Source of the DNA: Xiphias gladius
Lineage: Eukaryota > Chordata > Actinopteri > Istiophoriformes > Xiphiidae
Length of the DNA stretch: 64,000 bases
Assembly: GCF_016859285.1 (NCBI RefSeq)
Contig: NC_053403.1
Location: 18,664,948 to 18,728,947 of the forward strand
Direction of reading: 5' to 3'
This document shows positions 1 to 28,767 of this stretch, piece after piece. Position numbers and translations under genes: made by a program. Positions within the stretch are counted from its first letter, which is position 1. The number at the start of each line of letters is the position of its first letter. The notes beneath the pieces are model-generated. The model had not been told where the DNA came from and searched no databases. It worked only from the letters and a program-made list of their open reading frames with translations.

Positions 1-459
1 GAGCACCCGCTTTAGTGAGCCTCCCGTCCTCCTTCTCTCTTCCTCTACTAATCTCCCCTCTCCATCCACCACTTACAGATGCATCCAGCAGGTCACAGGC
101 AAAGGTACAGGCTCACCACCTGCAGCCTTTTGGTAAATGAAATCAACAGCCTCAGAAGCCCCAGTGAGATTTTTTTTGCTCACTAATCATTCCCTTCTCT
201 TCTTCCCTCCCTCTTTTTTCCTGTCTCTTTTTGCCTTGACATCAATCAGAAAGATGATGAGAGAGAGAGTCCCAATAGGGCATCCATGGGAGGCCACACA
301 AGAAGGCAAGAGTTCAAAGGCAAAAACTTAACCCTGACACAAACACACACAAACAGACTTTGATATCCAAATATGTCCATGTGTAAAACAAACATTCTCG
401 TGTACACACCACGCACTGCACAGTGTGTGTGTGTGTGTGTGCGTCTGTGTGTGTCTGTC

Positions 460-524
<65 letters not shown>

Positions 525-1202
525 GGAGTTTAGATTTATTAGAGCAGGGTGTATGCCCAGTGATGGCAAACCTTACTATACATAGAGAGAAAAGTGGAAC
601 AAAAGAAAGCAACATGCACCGATCTACTCATTTCTGCTCACTTCATTGAGTGAATACATTATGGAAAGTAATTAAGGGTAATAGTTAAATAGGAACTGTT
701 CAACCTTTTTAGTATATTCAAGTTTTAATAGACAAAAGTGTAAAATGAAAGGCAGAGCATGTGTAGCCTAGCTTATAATGATAATGTTCCCTTAAGGCAC
801 TTAATTGTAGTTTGTTTTGTACTTAATAACAATTATGCTACTATTATTCGAAATTTTTATGGGCAATAAAAGTTAAGAACGAACTTTTTTGAACTTAAAT
901 TAAACTTTTTCTGTGGTGTTTGTGTGATATTGTTTGATTGTTTTGATATAAGTTTGATGAGTCTGTTTTAAAAAGGTACCGTATTTATGATTGGGACAGA
1001 AGCATGAGAAGTACATAAGGAAAGACATTTTACAACCGTTAGCAAAGTTTCAAAGAGGCATTAACTATTTGTTTGCAGAAATAGTACGTTTATGCAGGTG
1101 TGATTTTAAGACGTTGCAGCTTTTTGGACTTGTTGCTTAACTTACTTTCTAAGCTACGAAAAAAAAATCCAACACAAAAGAACACGTCAGAGGAAAACTT
1201 AC
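1..1202. other. No confirmed gene; possible ism2 intron 1
   Basis: If the minus-strand exon at 1203-1313 is real, this stretch is its first intron and perhaps part of later exons. I see AT-rich unique sequence plus a long GT microsatellite at 424-522. No ORF here resembles a protein I know. Frames across the GT tract give only Cys-Val or Thr-His repeats. Confidence 0.4.
424..522. repeat. (GT)n microsatellite, imperfect
   Basis: About 100 bases of GT dinucleotides are interrupted by GCGTCT and GTCTGTCT units, followed by a pure run at roughly 466-522. It accounts for the apparent overlapping ORFs on both strands here. Confidence 0.95.
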
Positions 1203-1313
1203 CTTGTGGGCAACGTTCTTGTGTCTGGTAGGAAACCCTGTCCCCAAACTAAGGACAAGTATTGACCAAAGCACAAGCAGCATCTGAAATCTCCCCGCGA
1301 CCCCTTGACGCAT
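1203..1313 (-). CDS. ism2: Candidate first coding exon of a secreted protein, probably isthmin 2 (partial)
   Basis: This minus-strand exon encodes 37 residues from an ATG at 1313 with A at -3. It opens with a basic stretch (MRQGVAGR) and a hydrophobic core (MLLVLWSILVLSL), which is a clear signal peptide for secretion. It ends in phase 0 at a consensus donor (AAG|GTAAGT, intron starting at 1202). There are no Cys or domain motifs yet. The name rests on context: in human, ISM2 lies immediately downstream of SPTLC2 on the same strand, which is exactly this arrangement. Isthmins are secreted proteins with TSP1 and AMOP domains, and those would be encoded left of position 1. No second exon could be confirmed in the window. 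The exon is probably real; the gene name is an inference from synteny. Confidence 0.5.
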
Positions 1314-1373
1314 CTTCTCTACTTCAAAGCTTCCTGTGGAGGTTTGTAAAAGTACAATGGATGCTTTTCTCAA

Positions 1374-1998
1374 ACTATTCTCTCTAAATCAGTTTACTGG
1401 TTGGGAAGAAGCGGTTTTGTCCTCCACGTCCCCCGTTATTCAGAAACTTTGACACAGGAGAAATTAATCTTAGGCCTCGTCCGTCTCGAAGTGTCGCACT
1501 TTATGAAGATGCGCACCAGTGTCCAGAGGTATCCCGCGCGCTATCCATATCTGGCACCAGCGCCTCTCGCAGCAACTGTCAGTCCGTATGGCGGGTCGAG
1601 CTCAGTTCTTCTCTTCCCCATAAAAACCACAGTTGGGAGAACTTTTAAGTACCCGAAAGAAGTCACATACCCCACGCAGAATCTCCCCGTCCGCACCGGC
1701 GCTCGCTTATTCAACTACTTTAAACTCTGAGTCATTCCGTCGTGGGTGGGTGGGTGTTTTCTTCCAATACATTGACATCTGGAGTTCATACTATGCTGTG
1801 CGTTTTGCTAGCTATCTGTCTGATGCGTTAATCCATTATCCAGCTGAAGTTCATCCACCGGTTCGAGTGTGCGTGTGCGTATGTGTGTGTTGGTGTGTGT
1901 ACCGCCCAGCCAACCGGTTTCGGTAAACTTGCTATTTACGCACGCATTCAGAAGTTCGATGCTGAGGGAGTTGGGGGTGGGATGCTCATTGCTCACAG

Positions 1999-2039
<41 letters not shown>

Positions 2040-2975
2040 GTGGTGGTGGTGGGTGGGGGGGTGCCTTGGGCCACTGAGTTTCTTGATAAGGTGCAAGGTT
2101 TAGTTTGCATATAACCATATATATATACAAAAGGATATAGGACATTTACTCACATTCTTAGAAAAGTATACTTAATCAAATACTCAGACCTGAATACAAA
2201 ATTTTAAAGTGAAATATTACGCCATATTATCCCATGTGAAATTGTTTACCTTGTTTCTACAGTCTCTTAAATCAAGTTATTTTCTTTAGGCGTGTTTTGG
2301 AATTTTCTAAACCCCGAAAACAAGTTATTATCTCATTCCACTAGTATACTCTTTCATAAAAATATAATTTTAAGACTGTAGTGAATGACTGGCCAATGTG
2401 GACTCCTGTATAATGGTAGGATGTCAGTCTCTTACCGGTTAAAAAGGGTCTGTAACATATTTGTCATGAGCTCTGAAGTTGTGAATAAGGTCTGTGCGCA
2501 CTGTAAATAAGTATAAACCATTCCAGAACTTGATACTAAGAAAGTGATTTAATCTTTATAGCACTTTTTTTCTAACAGCATGGTCAACAATCATCATGGC
2601 TTTACAAACCCCTCTAAGTGGTTTATCTTCAACCCAAATACAACTCCAAGGGCAAAAGCAGCTGATAAGTAACTTTCCAATGGTCACTGCAGGTCAGTTC
2701 ACAGGTATTTGTGGTAGGTAGACTGGAAAAGGTCTCTCTGGACTTTAATTCCTCAGTTTCAGTGAGGGAAACCTGGCTGAGAGAAACAGTCACGTTGCTG
2801 TTTGCAATTAGATTTTTTGCCTCCATAGACAGAAATGTAGAGACTGAACATACTGCATGGTGCTGTAGACAGCTTGAGAGGAAACTTTGACTAGAAGAAT
2901 TCTTTATGTCAGAGCACATTTTTCTGAAGAGTGCAATTCCAGATCATAGTCACATGTTCCACCTTTTCTATAATA
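1374..2975. other. Intergenic region between sptlc2 3' end and the candidate ism2 exon
   Basis: This region probably contains the promoter of the minus-strand exon at 1203-1313. I see a GT tract with a G-rich tail at 2000-2062 and otherwise unremarkable AT-rich sequence. No coding exon was recognised. Confidence 0.5.
2000..2062. repeat. (GT)n tract running into a G-rich stretch
   Basis: A pure GT run of about 30 bases continues into repeated GGGT and GGT units and ends in a run of G at about 2056-2061. Four or more closely spaced GGG runs occur at the end, so a G-quadruplex is possible on the plus strand. Confidence 0.85.
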
Positions 2976-2981
2976 TTTATT
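2976..2981 (-). terminator. Candidate sptlc2 polyadenylation signal (AATAAA)
   Basis: Reading down the minus strand from the sptlc2 stop codon at 4829, this is the first AATAAA I found (TTTATT on the plus strand). It would give a 3' UTR of about 1.85 kb. Transcript ends cannot be proved from sequence alone. Confidence 0.35.
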
Positions 2982-4828
2982 AAAAGCAAATGCATCACTG
3001 AGTTGTTATTAAAGCCATTTTCTGTTAAAAAAAAAAAAAAACAATACTGGAATGACTAACAGAAAAATGCAACTAATTTCTAAAGGATGTACTGTGAAAA
3101 GAGACCCCAAAAAACCTTGGCATGCTGTGCTAAAATGCCATAAACATCAACAAAAGCAACTCTAAACTTGTGTTGTAATCACTTTCATAAACGTGTAGGA
3201 ATGGTCACATTACCAGACATTTGCCAGCTTTAAGACTGGCTACACTGATGCACCCTCCAATTCACATCAATAAAGTGACAGAACATAAACACACATATGA
3301 ACAGGAAGTTTGACAGTGGCATGTATGCCATGTTTGGGGTGACCTCACAGAAAAGTCAGACAAAACAGTAAAAGAAAACAAACACTTAATAATGAAAGCA
3401 AGTTGATAAGGAATGTCCTTCCAGCAGATGCTCACAGATGATAAATTATGAGGAAAAACAATGACATCTGAAGCATACCTAAACAAGTCTTGCATATTTC
3501 AGTAACTACGTCATCTGTGCATTTACAATGCCTGTCAGTAGTGCTGCACTGAAGTTAAGACACGTAAGTAGTCAGTTAAAATACACACCTTCCACTGAGA
3601 AACATTTGGAGCTGCCTTTCAGGTAATAGTTACATTTCTCACACAAGTAAGATAGCTGAAGCAGGCAACTAAATAAAGCTGTCTGTATATCAGATAAACG
3701 TGGGCAAAGCGTCGTCATACATACAGATCCTAGTTACAGCGTGTCATTGTGCTCGGAGATGGGTGTTGACGCTGATTTACATGAAAGCACATGAGTGTGA
3801 ACGACTGAACGGAGAGGAGAAAAAACAAAAACAAACAAACAATCACATGTAGCTCATTAGCTTATAGAAATGTTAAAGACACTGGGCTCAAGTTTTTGAG
3901 TGCAGGTGTAAACAGTAAATAAGGCTGAAAAATATTTCTAGAAAATAAGCAGTAAAAAATATTCCTTAGTCTTGCTCCCTGGGATTCTTTCCCTGTTAAA
4001 TGTTTTCTTTTGGAACATCTGCTTTGCATTTTAAGAAAAAAAAGGTAGAAAATATATCTATACATATATATCCTTTGGTGAGGGAAAGAACCCAATATTC
4101 TGTACGCTCTATTCAAGTAAAAATGATTAGGAAAAAAGCCATCAGATAAATACATATGGAGAAAACATGCGTATGTTACTCCAGTGAAATAATGTATTCT
4201 CTCTTTGAGGGTTGGAATAATACCCTAAGGTAGTTTAACCAACTTTGGGATAAATAATATTTACATTTATAATTTCTTTCATTTTGAGTGCATCATAGCA
4301 ATGGCTATGATCAGATTTCTTTTTCTCCAAGTGCACAAGTAGGAACTCATGGCACAAATCAGTCTACTTTGCTCTAGGTTGTTTGACAAGAAAACTCCAC
4401 ATTGTTGTTACTATTGCACAAATAAGATCCTATGTGCACATTGAATGTGTACATAGGAATAAGACTTGACGTTAGACCAATGCAGTCACAATAAGTTAGG
4501 ACAAACTGAAAGGCTCTTAACACACTTTTTAACAACGGACACCGAAAGATGTGGGTGATTTTGGTCCTCCCCTGTTAGAGGTGAAGAAGCTGGACATGTC
4601 ACAGACTGCACACAGGCTAATGAGCGATGCTAGTGTGCAGGTTTTAAAACGGGGTGGACCAGGGTGAAGGCTTTGTTTCTGGTGAGTCCTCAGGAGTTTG
4701 ATGTGAAAGGATATGGAGATGTGGGGTGGAGAGACTGGCTCAGAGGAAAATGAGGGATATCAGACAAGAAAAGGTAAAATAAAGGAGGGAAAGGGAATTG
4801 GGACGAGGGCTGGAGGGGATGATGTGGC
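2982..4828 (-). other. sptlc2: Probable sptlc2 3' untranslated region
   Basis: This non-coding sequence follows the sptlc2 stop codon and lies upstream of the candidate poly(A) signal at 2981-2976. No splice acceptor with a matching coding exon was recognised. Long 3' UTRs are usual for this gene in vertebrates. Confidence 0.45.
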
Positions 4829-21276
<16,448 letters not shown>

Positions 21277-21406
21277 CTTTGTCGGCCGACTGCGACAGAA
21301 AATTTCACAACTTGTGTAACGTTAACCGTGAAGTCATGTATGAGCTGGGGAAGAAGATGGATTTAACGCCCACTCTACACTGTGGCCGCACGAGACTGTC
21401 GGAAAT

Positions 21407-21450
21407 CTCCGCCCCCAGGTAGTTTCATGGGCCAATGCCGTTCCTCCAAT
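21407..21450 (-). promoter_or_regulatory. Probable sptlc2 proximal promoter: GC box and two CCAAT boxes
   Basis: About 130-175 bp upstream of the start codon lie a GC-box core (GGGGGCGGAG on the minus strand, 21407-21416) and two CCAAT pentamers (21432-21436 and 21446-21450 on the plus strand). The set is typical of a TATA-less housekeeping promoter. The role is inferred. Confidence 0.5.
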
Positions 21451-24259
21451 ACAAAGATCGTCTATGTAAAACGATTCATAACCCTAACCAGGGTTGTAGA
21501 TAACACTGAGCATACTGAGATTATTTCCCCCATATCAGCATTTGTATTGGCATCTCATGGGGAATTTGGGTTCTTTAGCAACTGGGTAGAGTTTACAGTC
21601 TCAAAGAAAACATTTACACATGCTGAACGTTTTAAAGCCATAGTCACGTACTTTTTAAAATGTATATGTTTTAATTTGACAATGTTTAGTTTTAGTTTAT
21701 TTTCCAGTAAATGAAAAACAGATTTACTAATTTTTCACCACTTTATTGCCAGCAGTTATAACCATAACATATGTCAAGTAATTTTTGAGCTTACATGATA
21801 TTTTCTATAGGCTCTATGTAATAACATTAACTGGATGATTAAACTTGAACAATAAAAATTATTTGCTTTTTCTTTTTCTTTTTGGTGACAGGTCAAAATG
21901 TTCTTGGGCGGCTAATGGTGCGTTAGGAGAACTTGGATTCATGACCTCGTATTCCTAATATCTTGGCTATGGCCCTCATTTTACAGCTATCCCTCCTGTT
22001 TGTGCGAGCTACTACACACAAATATCATTATTATTATATTGTAAAATATTTCATAAGATATTGTGTGATGTGAAATACGTTATTTCATTTTTGGTGCGCC
22101 TGTTTTTCTACTGCTACCTTGGATTATCTATCTATTTTCTAATAGCTTATTTATACTGTTTCTGAAACACTAAAATTCATTATTGGGGTTTTCCGTTTAC
22201 ACTTTACACTTATATCAACACTATATCTGAGCATATCTCATGTTAAAATGAACCAACAATTATTTCCGTGGCATTCAACAATATGAGGAGTTCCTCAGGA
22301 ACTGTACTTGAATGATTATTTATAATGACACTTTAATGTTGGAACAATGTGAGAGATCCTTTCCTACTTCTCCCTCTCTGCTAGGCGTCACCCTCTCTTC
22401 ATTGAGGGATTTCCTAAAGCCCTGCCCATGGAAATAACCCATAATAACCTTTGCTTAGGTGTCAGCTGAATGCCCTTTTCCAGTGACGCTGTTTCTCACC
22501 TGTGCTGAGAGGATGCAAAACAAGGGTCAAGGCTATCTCCAAGGTGGTTCCTCCGGAAAAAAGGAATGGCAGAGGGGTTTGCCAAGACTCCACTGAACAA
22601 ACATTTAGCTGGCTCGTAGTATTCCAGGTGGATAAGTCTCCTCCCAAAAGCTTGTGTGTTTGTCGGATTCTGTGGCTGTTTTAACTACTTATTAACCCAA
22701 AACAAACAGAATATGTCACTGATGACCATATGGCCTTGGTGTTAACCTGTAACTTGTGAAATCAAACATTTTATCTGATGCTCATCAGGCAATGTAAACT
22801 ATAGATACACGGTAGAAACATAGTATAAAAAAATGTAGTATATATATCTATGTAAACAACTCTTCAATCATCTATCCTATGGCACCTGAAAGGTGCTTAG
22901 ACCTCTGCTACACTAATAAAAGAGCAATCGCTGATTCATAAAATGATTTTAATTCATTGCAGACATACTGTATTTTACTGTAATGCATTTACTGCATTAC
23001 AGCATTTGTTACCTTTTACTTCATGGTGTAGCACAAGACAGAGAGATACCGAGAAGAGTCAGAGAAGAAGACCTCAGTGACGAGGGAATACAACAACAAT
23101 ATGGAGAGTTTCCTCGATTCACAGCCAGGATTTTAGCGTGGACAGACAGGTTGTACATCCTGTTGTCTTCCTGTTTGGTAAAAATGGTCTGATGAAACGT
23201 GCTGTTTAGAATGGGCCCTGCTACATTCTCAGATTAGGTATAATCGTTTTTGTAACACTCCACCTGTAAGATGAACAGAACCATGCCCCTTTCCTTCCTT
23301 TAATGTTTGCATGTGTTTGTTTGTGTGCTGGAGGAGGATTATTTTCATGTGGAAATAATGCAAATGCTGTGCAGACTCTTGAAGTAATCTCAACATTACA
23401 GTTCCATAAACCTACTACTACTTCAAACCTCCTAGATGGCACTGTTGGGCTTGAAAAAAAGCTTGATCCCTGTGTGTTGACAGACCTACATTCAGAGGTT
23501 ATGTTGGTACCACGGGTTATAGTTCAGTGTTTGGTGGCATTGATGTGCTGCCCGTTGTTTCTAAGGAGTGACATACATGGTTAAGACACTGATGATAACA
23601 TCAGATGATTCTGTTCTCTAATCGGCTTTCAAGGCTTTCCCTTTTGTTTCCTCTCAAGGTTGTAACCTTGAGTGTGGAACAATGAAACATCAGTCTGGGC
23701 AGTTCTTGCCAATGTGTACAAACTCAGTTAAGCTCCCATCCATTCCAAACCTGATAAAAGTGATAAGTATCCAGCTTTAATAGGATCAGAGGCAGGGTTA
23801 AAAGGAAAGAGGATCTGCTCTTACTGATACAGACACTGCAAGGAGCTTTAATAATGATTGCAATTCATTCTGATGAGACAGTGAAAACAATACTGACTTA
23901 AAATGAATAAGCAATTTTGAATGAGCTATTCTTAATGTGATCCCCAAAACCCACTGGCAATGATTATGTTTTTGCTCACAATTGAGACATAGGCAATAAC
24001 AATCCAAAACAAGAGCAGTTGTACTTATGAGGTATGGTCTAGAGGACATTTCACCAATAACCAGCAAGGCTTTGTTGATGTTTTTTTCTCAGATAATTTA
24101 AACAAACAATAATTTAAACATAATTTCCTTCGTTTTACAGCTGCTACATATTTTCTAGACCATAAGTATTTATACAGTTAAACTTGTTTTCTTTGTTCTG
24201 ACTCTGTGCTTTAGCACATTCAATTTGAAAAAAAATATGATAAAAATGATTCTACATTA

Positions 24260-25494
24260 CAGTGCCAAGTCTCAGCTTTAATTTGAATACGTTTACATCA
24301 ATATATAAAGCACTGTGTGAGAAATATAACCTTTTTAACACATAGTGTCCAAAGTTTAGAGGTTGAAAAATTAATTGGACACATACAAATGAAATCAAAC
24401 AAATTGTCATATTTAATATTTTTTGGAAAATCCTTTGCAGTCAATGACTGACTTGTTGTGGGGTCTCTCTGCCTTTAACGTGGTCTTCACCAAGTCGAAT
24501 GCTGCTCAGTCAGGCTGAGATCAAATGACTAACACGGCTAGTCGAGGATATCCCCCCTCTTCACCCCCAAAAAGCTCTGAGGATGCTTTGGCCGTATGTT
24601 TAGGATTGTTGTCCTGCTGAATGATGAAATGTCATCCAATGAGTTTTGATGCATTTGACTGAATTTGAGCATAAAGAATGCTCCTGTATACCTCTGCGTT
24701 CATGTTCATGTTGCTTACATCAACAATGAAATCATCAATAAATGCCAGTGTGCGAGTTCCAATGGCAGCCATACATGCCCAAGCCGTAAGAGATCCACCG
24801 CCATGTTTGACAGATGAGGTGGTTTGCTTTGGGTCATGATCAGTTTTTTTCTCCACATACTGTTGCTTCCTTTTTGTATATGTTTTTGTGAAATGCAGCC
24901 TGGCCTTTATGTTTTTGAGGTTACCAAGGGTTTGCATCTTGTAGTGAGTACTCTGCGGTTCTGGTCATGCAGTCTTCTCTTGATCGCTGACAAGGAAACA
25001 TTAGGCCTACATCATGGAGAGCATCCTTGACTTGCTGTGCAGTCATAAAGATGTTTTTCTTCACCATGCAAATGATTTTCAGCTCATCCACAAGACTTGA
25101 ACTCCTTGATCTACCAGGTTGTTTGCAATTTTCTACTTTTCCTGTGCACACCTCCTTTTTTAGAATGAATCCCGTTGATTTTGGCGAACCAACTACCTTT
25201 GATATCTCTCTGATAGATTTTTGCCTTTTTTTAGCCTCATTATTATCTTCCTCATTTGCGTGCTCACCTCTTTACTCGCTGTATTGACAAAATCTGAACC
25301 CGATGTGAGCTCTTTGTGCATGAACTAATTTTGAAACGACACATAGCTGCCCAAGAAACACTTAGTAGGCAAGTGTCCAATTAATTTTTAACCCCTAAAA
25401 TTTGGGCACTATGTGTTTAAAGGGTTATCTCTACCACACAGTTCTTTCAATACTGATGTACACCTACTCAAATTAAAGCTGGGACTTCGCACTT
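24260..25494 (-). mobile_element. Decayed Tc1/mariner-type transposon
   Basis: The element is about 1235 bp. The left end CAGTGCCAAGTCTCAGCTTT is repeated inverted at the right end (AAAGCTGGGACTTCGCACTT), and a TA precedes the left end. A second inverted pair (ACATAGTGTCCAAA... and ...TTTGGGCACTATGTGT) lies inside. The minus strand carries transposase fragments: an HTH-like part with GRSRSSSLVDE (24921-25151) and a catalytic part with VKHGGGSLTAWACMA followed by FIDDF (24632-24937). The fragments lie in different frames, so the enzyme is dead. Confidence 0.85.
24632..25151 (-). pseudogene. Tc1-type transposase remnant
   Basis: Two overlapping minus-strand reading fragments (25151-24921 and 24937-24632) together cover the DNA-binding and DDE regions of a Tc1 transposase. 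They are in different frames and lack the C-terminal part with the final catalytic Asp/Glu. The intact protein would have catalysed cut-and-paste transposition at TA sites. Confidence 0.75.
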
Positions 25495-25914
25495 CAATGT
25501 TGTATCTGTTATTTTATTTCAAAGTGAGTGTGCTGAAGCTCAGAGCCTGAAGGACAAAAAAATGTGTAACTGTCCAAATAGTTAGTCTGGACCGCATCAC
25601 ATGATCCAGGCTGGATTAACAACTCGGTTAACAGGTAAACTGTCCAAGTGACCCAATCCCAGGATCCCAAAATGTCCCAGGCACAATTAAAGCACAATAT
25701 TAACCTCATTATCTCTGGGGTCATTTCTGGGGTCATCAATGTATGATGTCAAAGTTAAACTGAAATTAAGATTAATTTTTGCAAAGAAATCCGTATATAT
25801 AGTATGTATCGATGGTGATCAAATAGTTTTTAATTTCACCTCAGTTCCAATGGACACACAGGCAGTTAACTATCCACATTACCTGCTGCTTAGTACCATG
25901 GTAGTTGTTAGTCC

Positions 25915-27002
25915 CCAAGGCTTGGGAGTGGTGACGTCATGTCACATGACTGACCACCGTATACATCACGACCACATTGGCAGTCCACATCGCGCTCTGT
26001 AGCATTCTTGCTCTTTCAGTTATGTTGCTGGACTTGCTGTCTTCTGGAAATATGATCCTGGTAATGTTACATAGCTTTCACTGACTATATGGAATCTAAA
26101 ATTATTATAGGGTACTTGCATAAATTAGCCTGTTTCTGTTGTCCTTTCTTCTATGATTTTACTCGTCTTATCTATATGGGGTGTCTATATGTGGATCTGA
26201 GAGTTATAGTGAGCAAATTGAATTTATTTACAGAGTAATAAACAGTGCAACAGTCATGTTTACAATGCTATAATAATATGTAATAGGTCACAACTATAGA
26301 CAGTGTACATATTTACATATACAATTACTATAATTAATGGGGACAGAGGATTTTACAGATGAAGCACTGCATCTCCATCTTTATGTTTTCTGTCAGAAAC
26401 ACAGCTTTTAGTGTCAGAAAAGGGAAAGAGTTATAACCAGAGACTTGAAGCAGAGGATTCCTATATCCGATCACACTGTAAGGCCTCTGGTTAAGAAAAT
26501 ATTGTGTATTAATGTGGTCACATTGTATTAATATGATAATGAATGTTACTGGAGTTAAAGTTATAGAGGGTGGTATCATATGTGCTGTCACCAGAATTCA
26601 TATTTAGAGTTGTTTGTCTAGAATACATTTTTTATTCAAACATGAGAGCTGCAGACATTAAAACCGCAACATATAGTGGAAAATCTTGAAAAGAATTAAA
26701 ACACAAAGGTATGGCCATTATAGTGAACCATTAACAACATTATCAATATTATATTGACCATCACCTTACTGCACATGTACATGAATATTACGATCGCACA
26801 TCAAGTTATCATCATTGTAGAAACCTTTGTCACACAGAATTTTTTCCTTACTGTCTTGGATCAATTCATCAACTTCTTGGTGAGATTGTAAGAGACAAAC
26901 GCAGGACATCAGAGTCACTGCCTCTGCCATGAGCAAAATGCAGGCTGCCTGCGTAGGTGCTGGTTGGTCATGTGACATGACATCACTGCTCCTAAGCCTT
27001 GG
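25915..27002. mobile_element. 1.09-kb element with ~43-bp terminal inverted repeats, superfamily unknown
   Basis: The left arm (25915-25957) reads CCAAGGCTTGGGAGTGGTGA followed by CGTCATGTCACATGAC. The right arm (26960-27002) is its inverse with about six differences. Both arms keep GTCATGTCACATGAC. The interior has no recognisable transposase; minus-strand ORFs of 70-85 codons show no motif. It is probably a non-autonomous DNA transposon. Confidence 0.65.
25932..25950. promoter_or_regulatory. CRE (TGACGTCA) next to an E-box GTCACATGAC
   Basis: An exact cAMP-response palindrome (25932-25939) is followed one base later by GTCACATGAC (25941-25950), the extended E-box preferred by USF/TFE-type factors. 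They sit inside the left inverted repeat of the element at 25915-27002. Function is unknown. Confidence 0.4.
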
Positions 27003-28767
27003 AAATTAAAGCTCCGTACATTAGTCCATCTAGTGATTCAATTTGCAGTGTACCATATGGAGTGTTGAAGTTACACAATTCTACTAATTGCCATGAGTTT
27101 TGACAGTTTGGCCGAATTTTCTGGTCCAGGCTTAATAGCAAACTTTGCCCTGGGTGCCCCTAGCCTCTTAAAACGACCCTGCACATGACCTGGATGTCTG
27201 AACACTGGCATTCACACAGATATAACTGCAAATACTATTCACATACTGTATATCGATTCTTACATTGATCTGAAGATCTACGATAAACTGTATTCCTGCA
27301 TCCCTATTGCATCATAAACTAAATATTAACTAACTATGAATGTGGTTATCTGGCCAGATATGTTGCACCAATAATTACTGTCTCCACCAATAAGGTTATA
27401 TGTCACTGCTGATGTCCATTCAGTATCATTCAAATTACAGATGATTTCCTTTTCACCGAAGATGTGTTTTCTCTCTCAGTTGTAATTTCCCTGCTTTGAT
27501 GTCATCTAATGAAATCATCAGGAGAATCAATCTCTCATCCTATTCCCCGACAGCCTACTTGAGAAGAATTCTTTTTTCATATTTCAGTGGGGTCTAAATG
27601 TGGTGGATTACAAATGATGAAATCAGAATACCATAAAACAAATCATATAAGTAAGCGTTAATGAGCATTCTCGTTGCTAGTAATTATGCTCATGAACAAA
27701 CAGAGCAACTGCAAGTCACATCCCAATAAAAGATCCATTCCAGTGATGCTTGATAATTCCTGCAATCAACCTTTCTAACAACCATGTAAGGACAAAGTGT
27801 CAGTCAGAGCACTGCTTTTGACATTGTAAATGGCAAGTTAAAGTGGGAATAATGGAAACAAGTGCATTGTAGAGAACAATTAGATGATACTTTCTTGCAT
27901 CATCAACATATGGGTAATATATCCAACTCTACCACCACCTAGCCCAGCCCTTTCCTCAGATGAAGACATTGGCTGAGGTGTCAAGCAGTTCCTCTCACAG
28001 CAAATCCCAGAGCAGTCAATGTACACTCCCACCAGGCCCTGCCATGTGTAGCGGACAGACTGCTTTCTGACTGACACAACCATTAGAGATTATTAAGCCT
28101 GTCTAAGTCTTTCCTCCATAATAGATTATCCATAGAGGAAGCCACTGAGGAGAGGATGGATTCTGCTCACCAGGATTCAGGTATGGCAGGAAAGACGGAC
28201 AGATTGACAGGCAGACTATTTTCCAGTGAGCAGTAGACTCTGTCCAACTCCAGACTGCTGGTATAATGATGAGTGAATTCCGGCCTAAACATGCACAGAT
28301 GAGGAAGTAATGATAAAAAAGTGAATGAGTGACAGAGGAATGACAGGTTTGTGCTCCTAGTGGTGAATGGCAGTTTGACAGATTCAATTTACAGACTTTG
28401 TGGCTTTGTACACTGTATTCACACTATACATGCACACTATGAAATACAGTGACAGTGCACATAGGAATGACTAAATAAATATGAGCAGGCCCAAAGGGAA
28501 TCTGCAGATTGTGACTTGCAATGTTTGACACAGGTGGAGCGTAATGTAGGCCATATTTTTAAATCCTGAATGTTCAGCATATAAATTATTTTTTCCAGCA
28601 AATAAAGACTACATGAATATTTTTATATAATACTTGTAAAAGGAGCATTAATGAATTTAATTTTGGGTGCAGAAAAACAAGGAAACAACACTGACATACT
28701 CTATTTTCACATTATAAAGTAAATTGCTACTGTGTTTGCAAACAGCTGCAGTATCCAGCGGACACAG

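Noticed and set aside
87..130. Possible micro-exon with AG and GT on either side (plus strand 80-106, or minus strand 122-80)
   Set aside because: The minus-strand version has a stop in the phase required by the ism2-like exon, and the plus-strand version is only 26 nt with no protein context.
246..649. Overlapping ORFs of Thr-His or Cys-Val repeats on both strands
   Set aside because: They are translations of the GT/CA microsatellite at 424-522 and resemble no protein.
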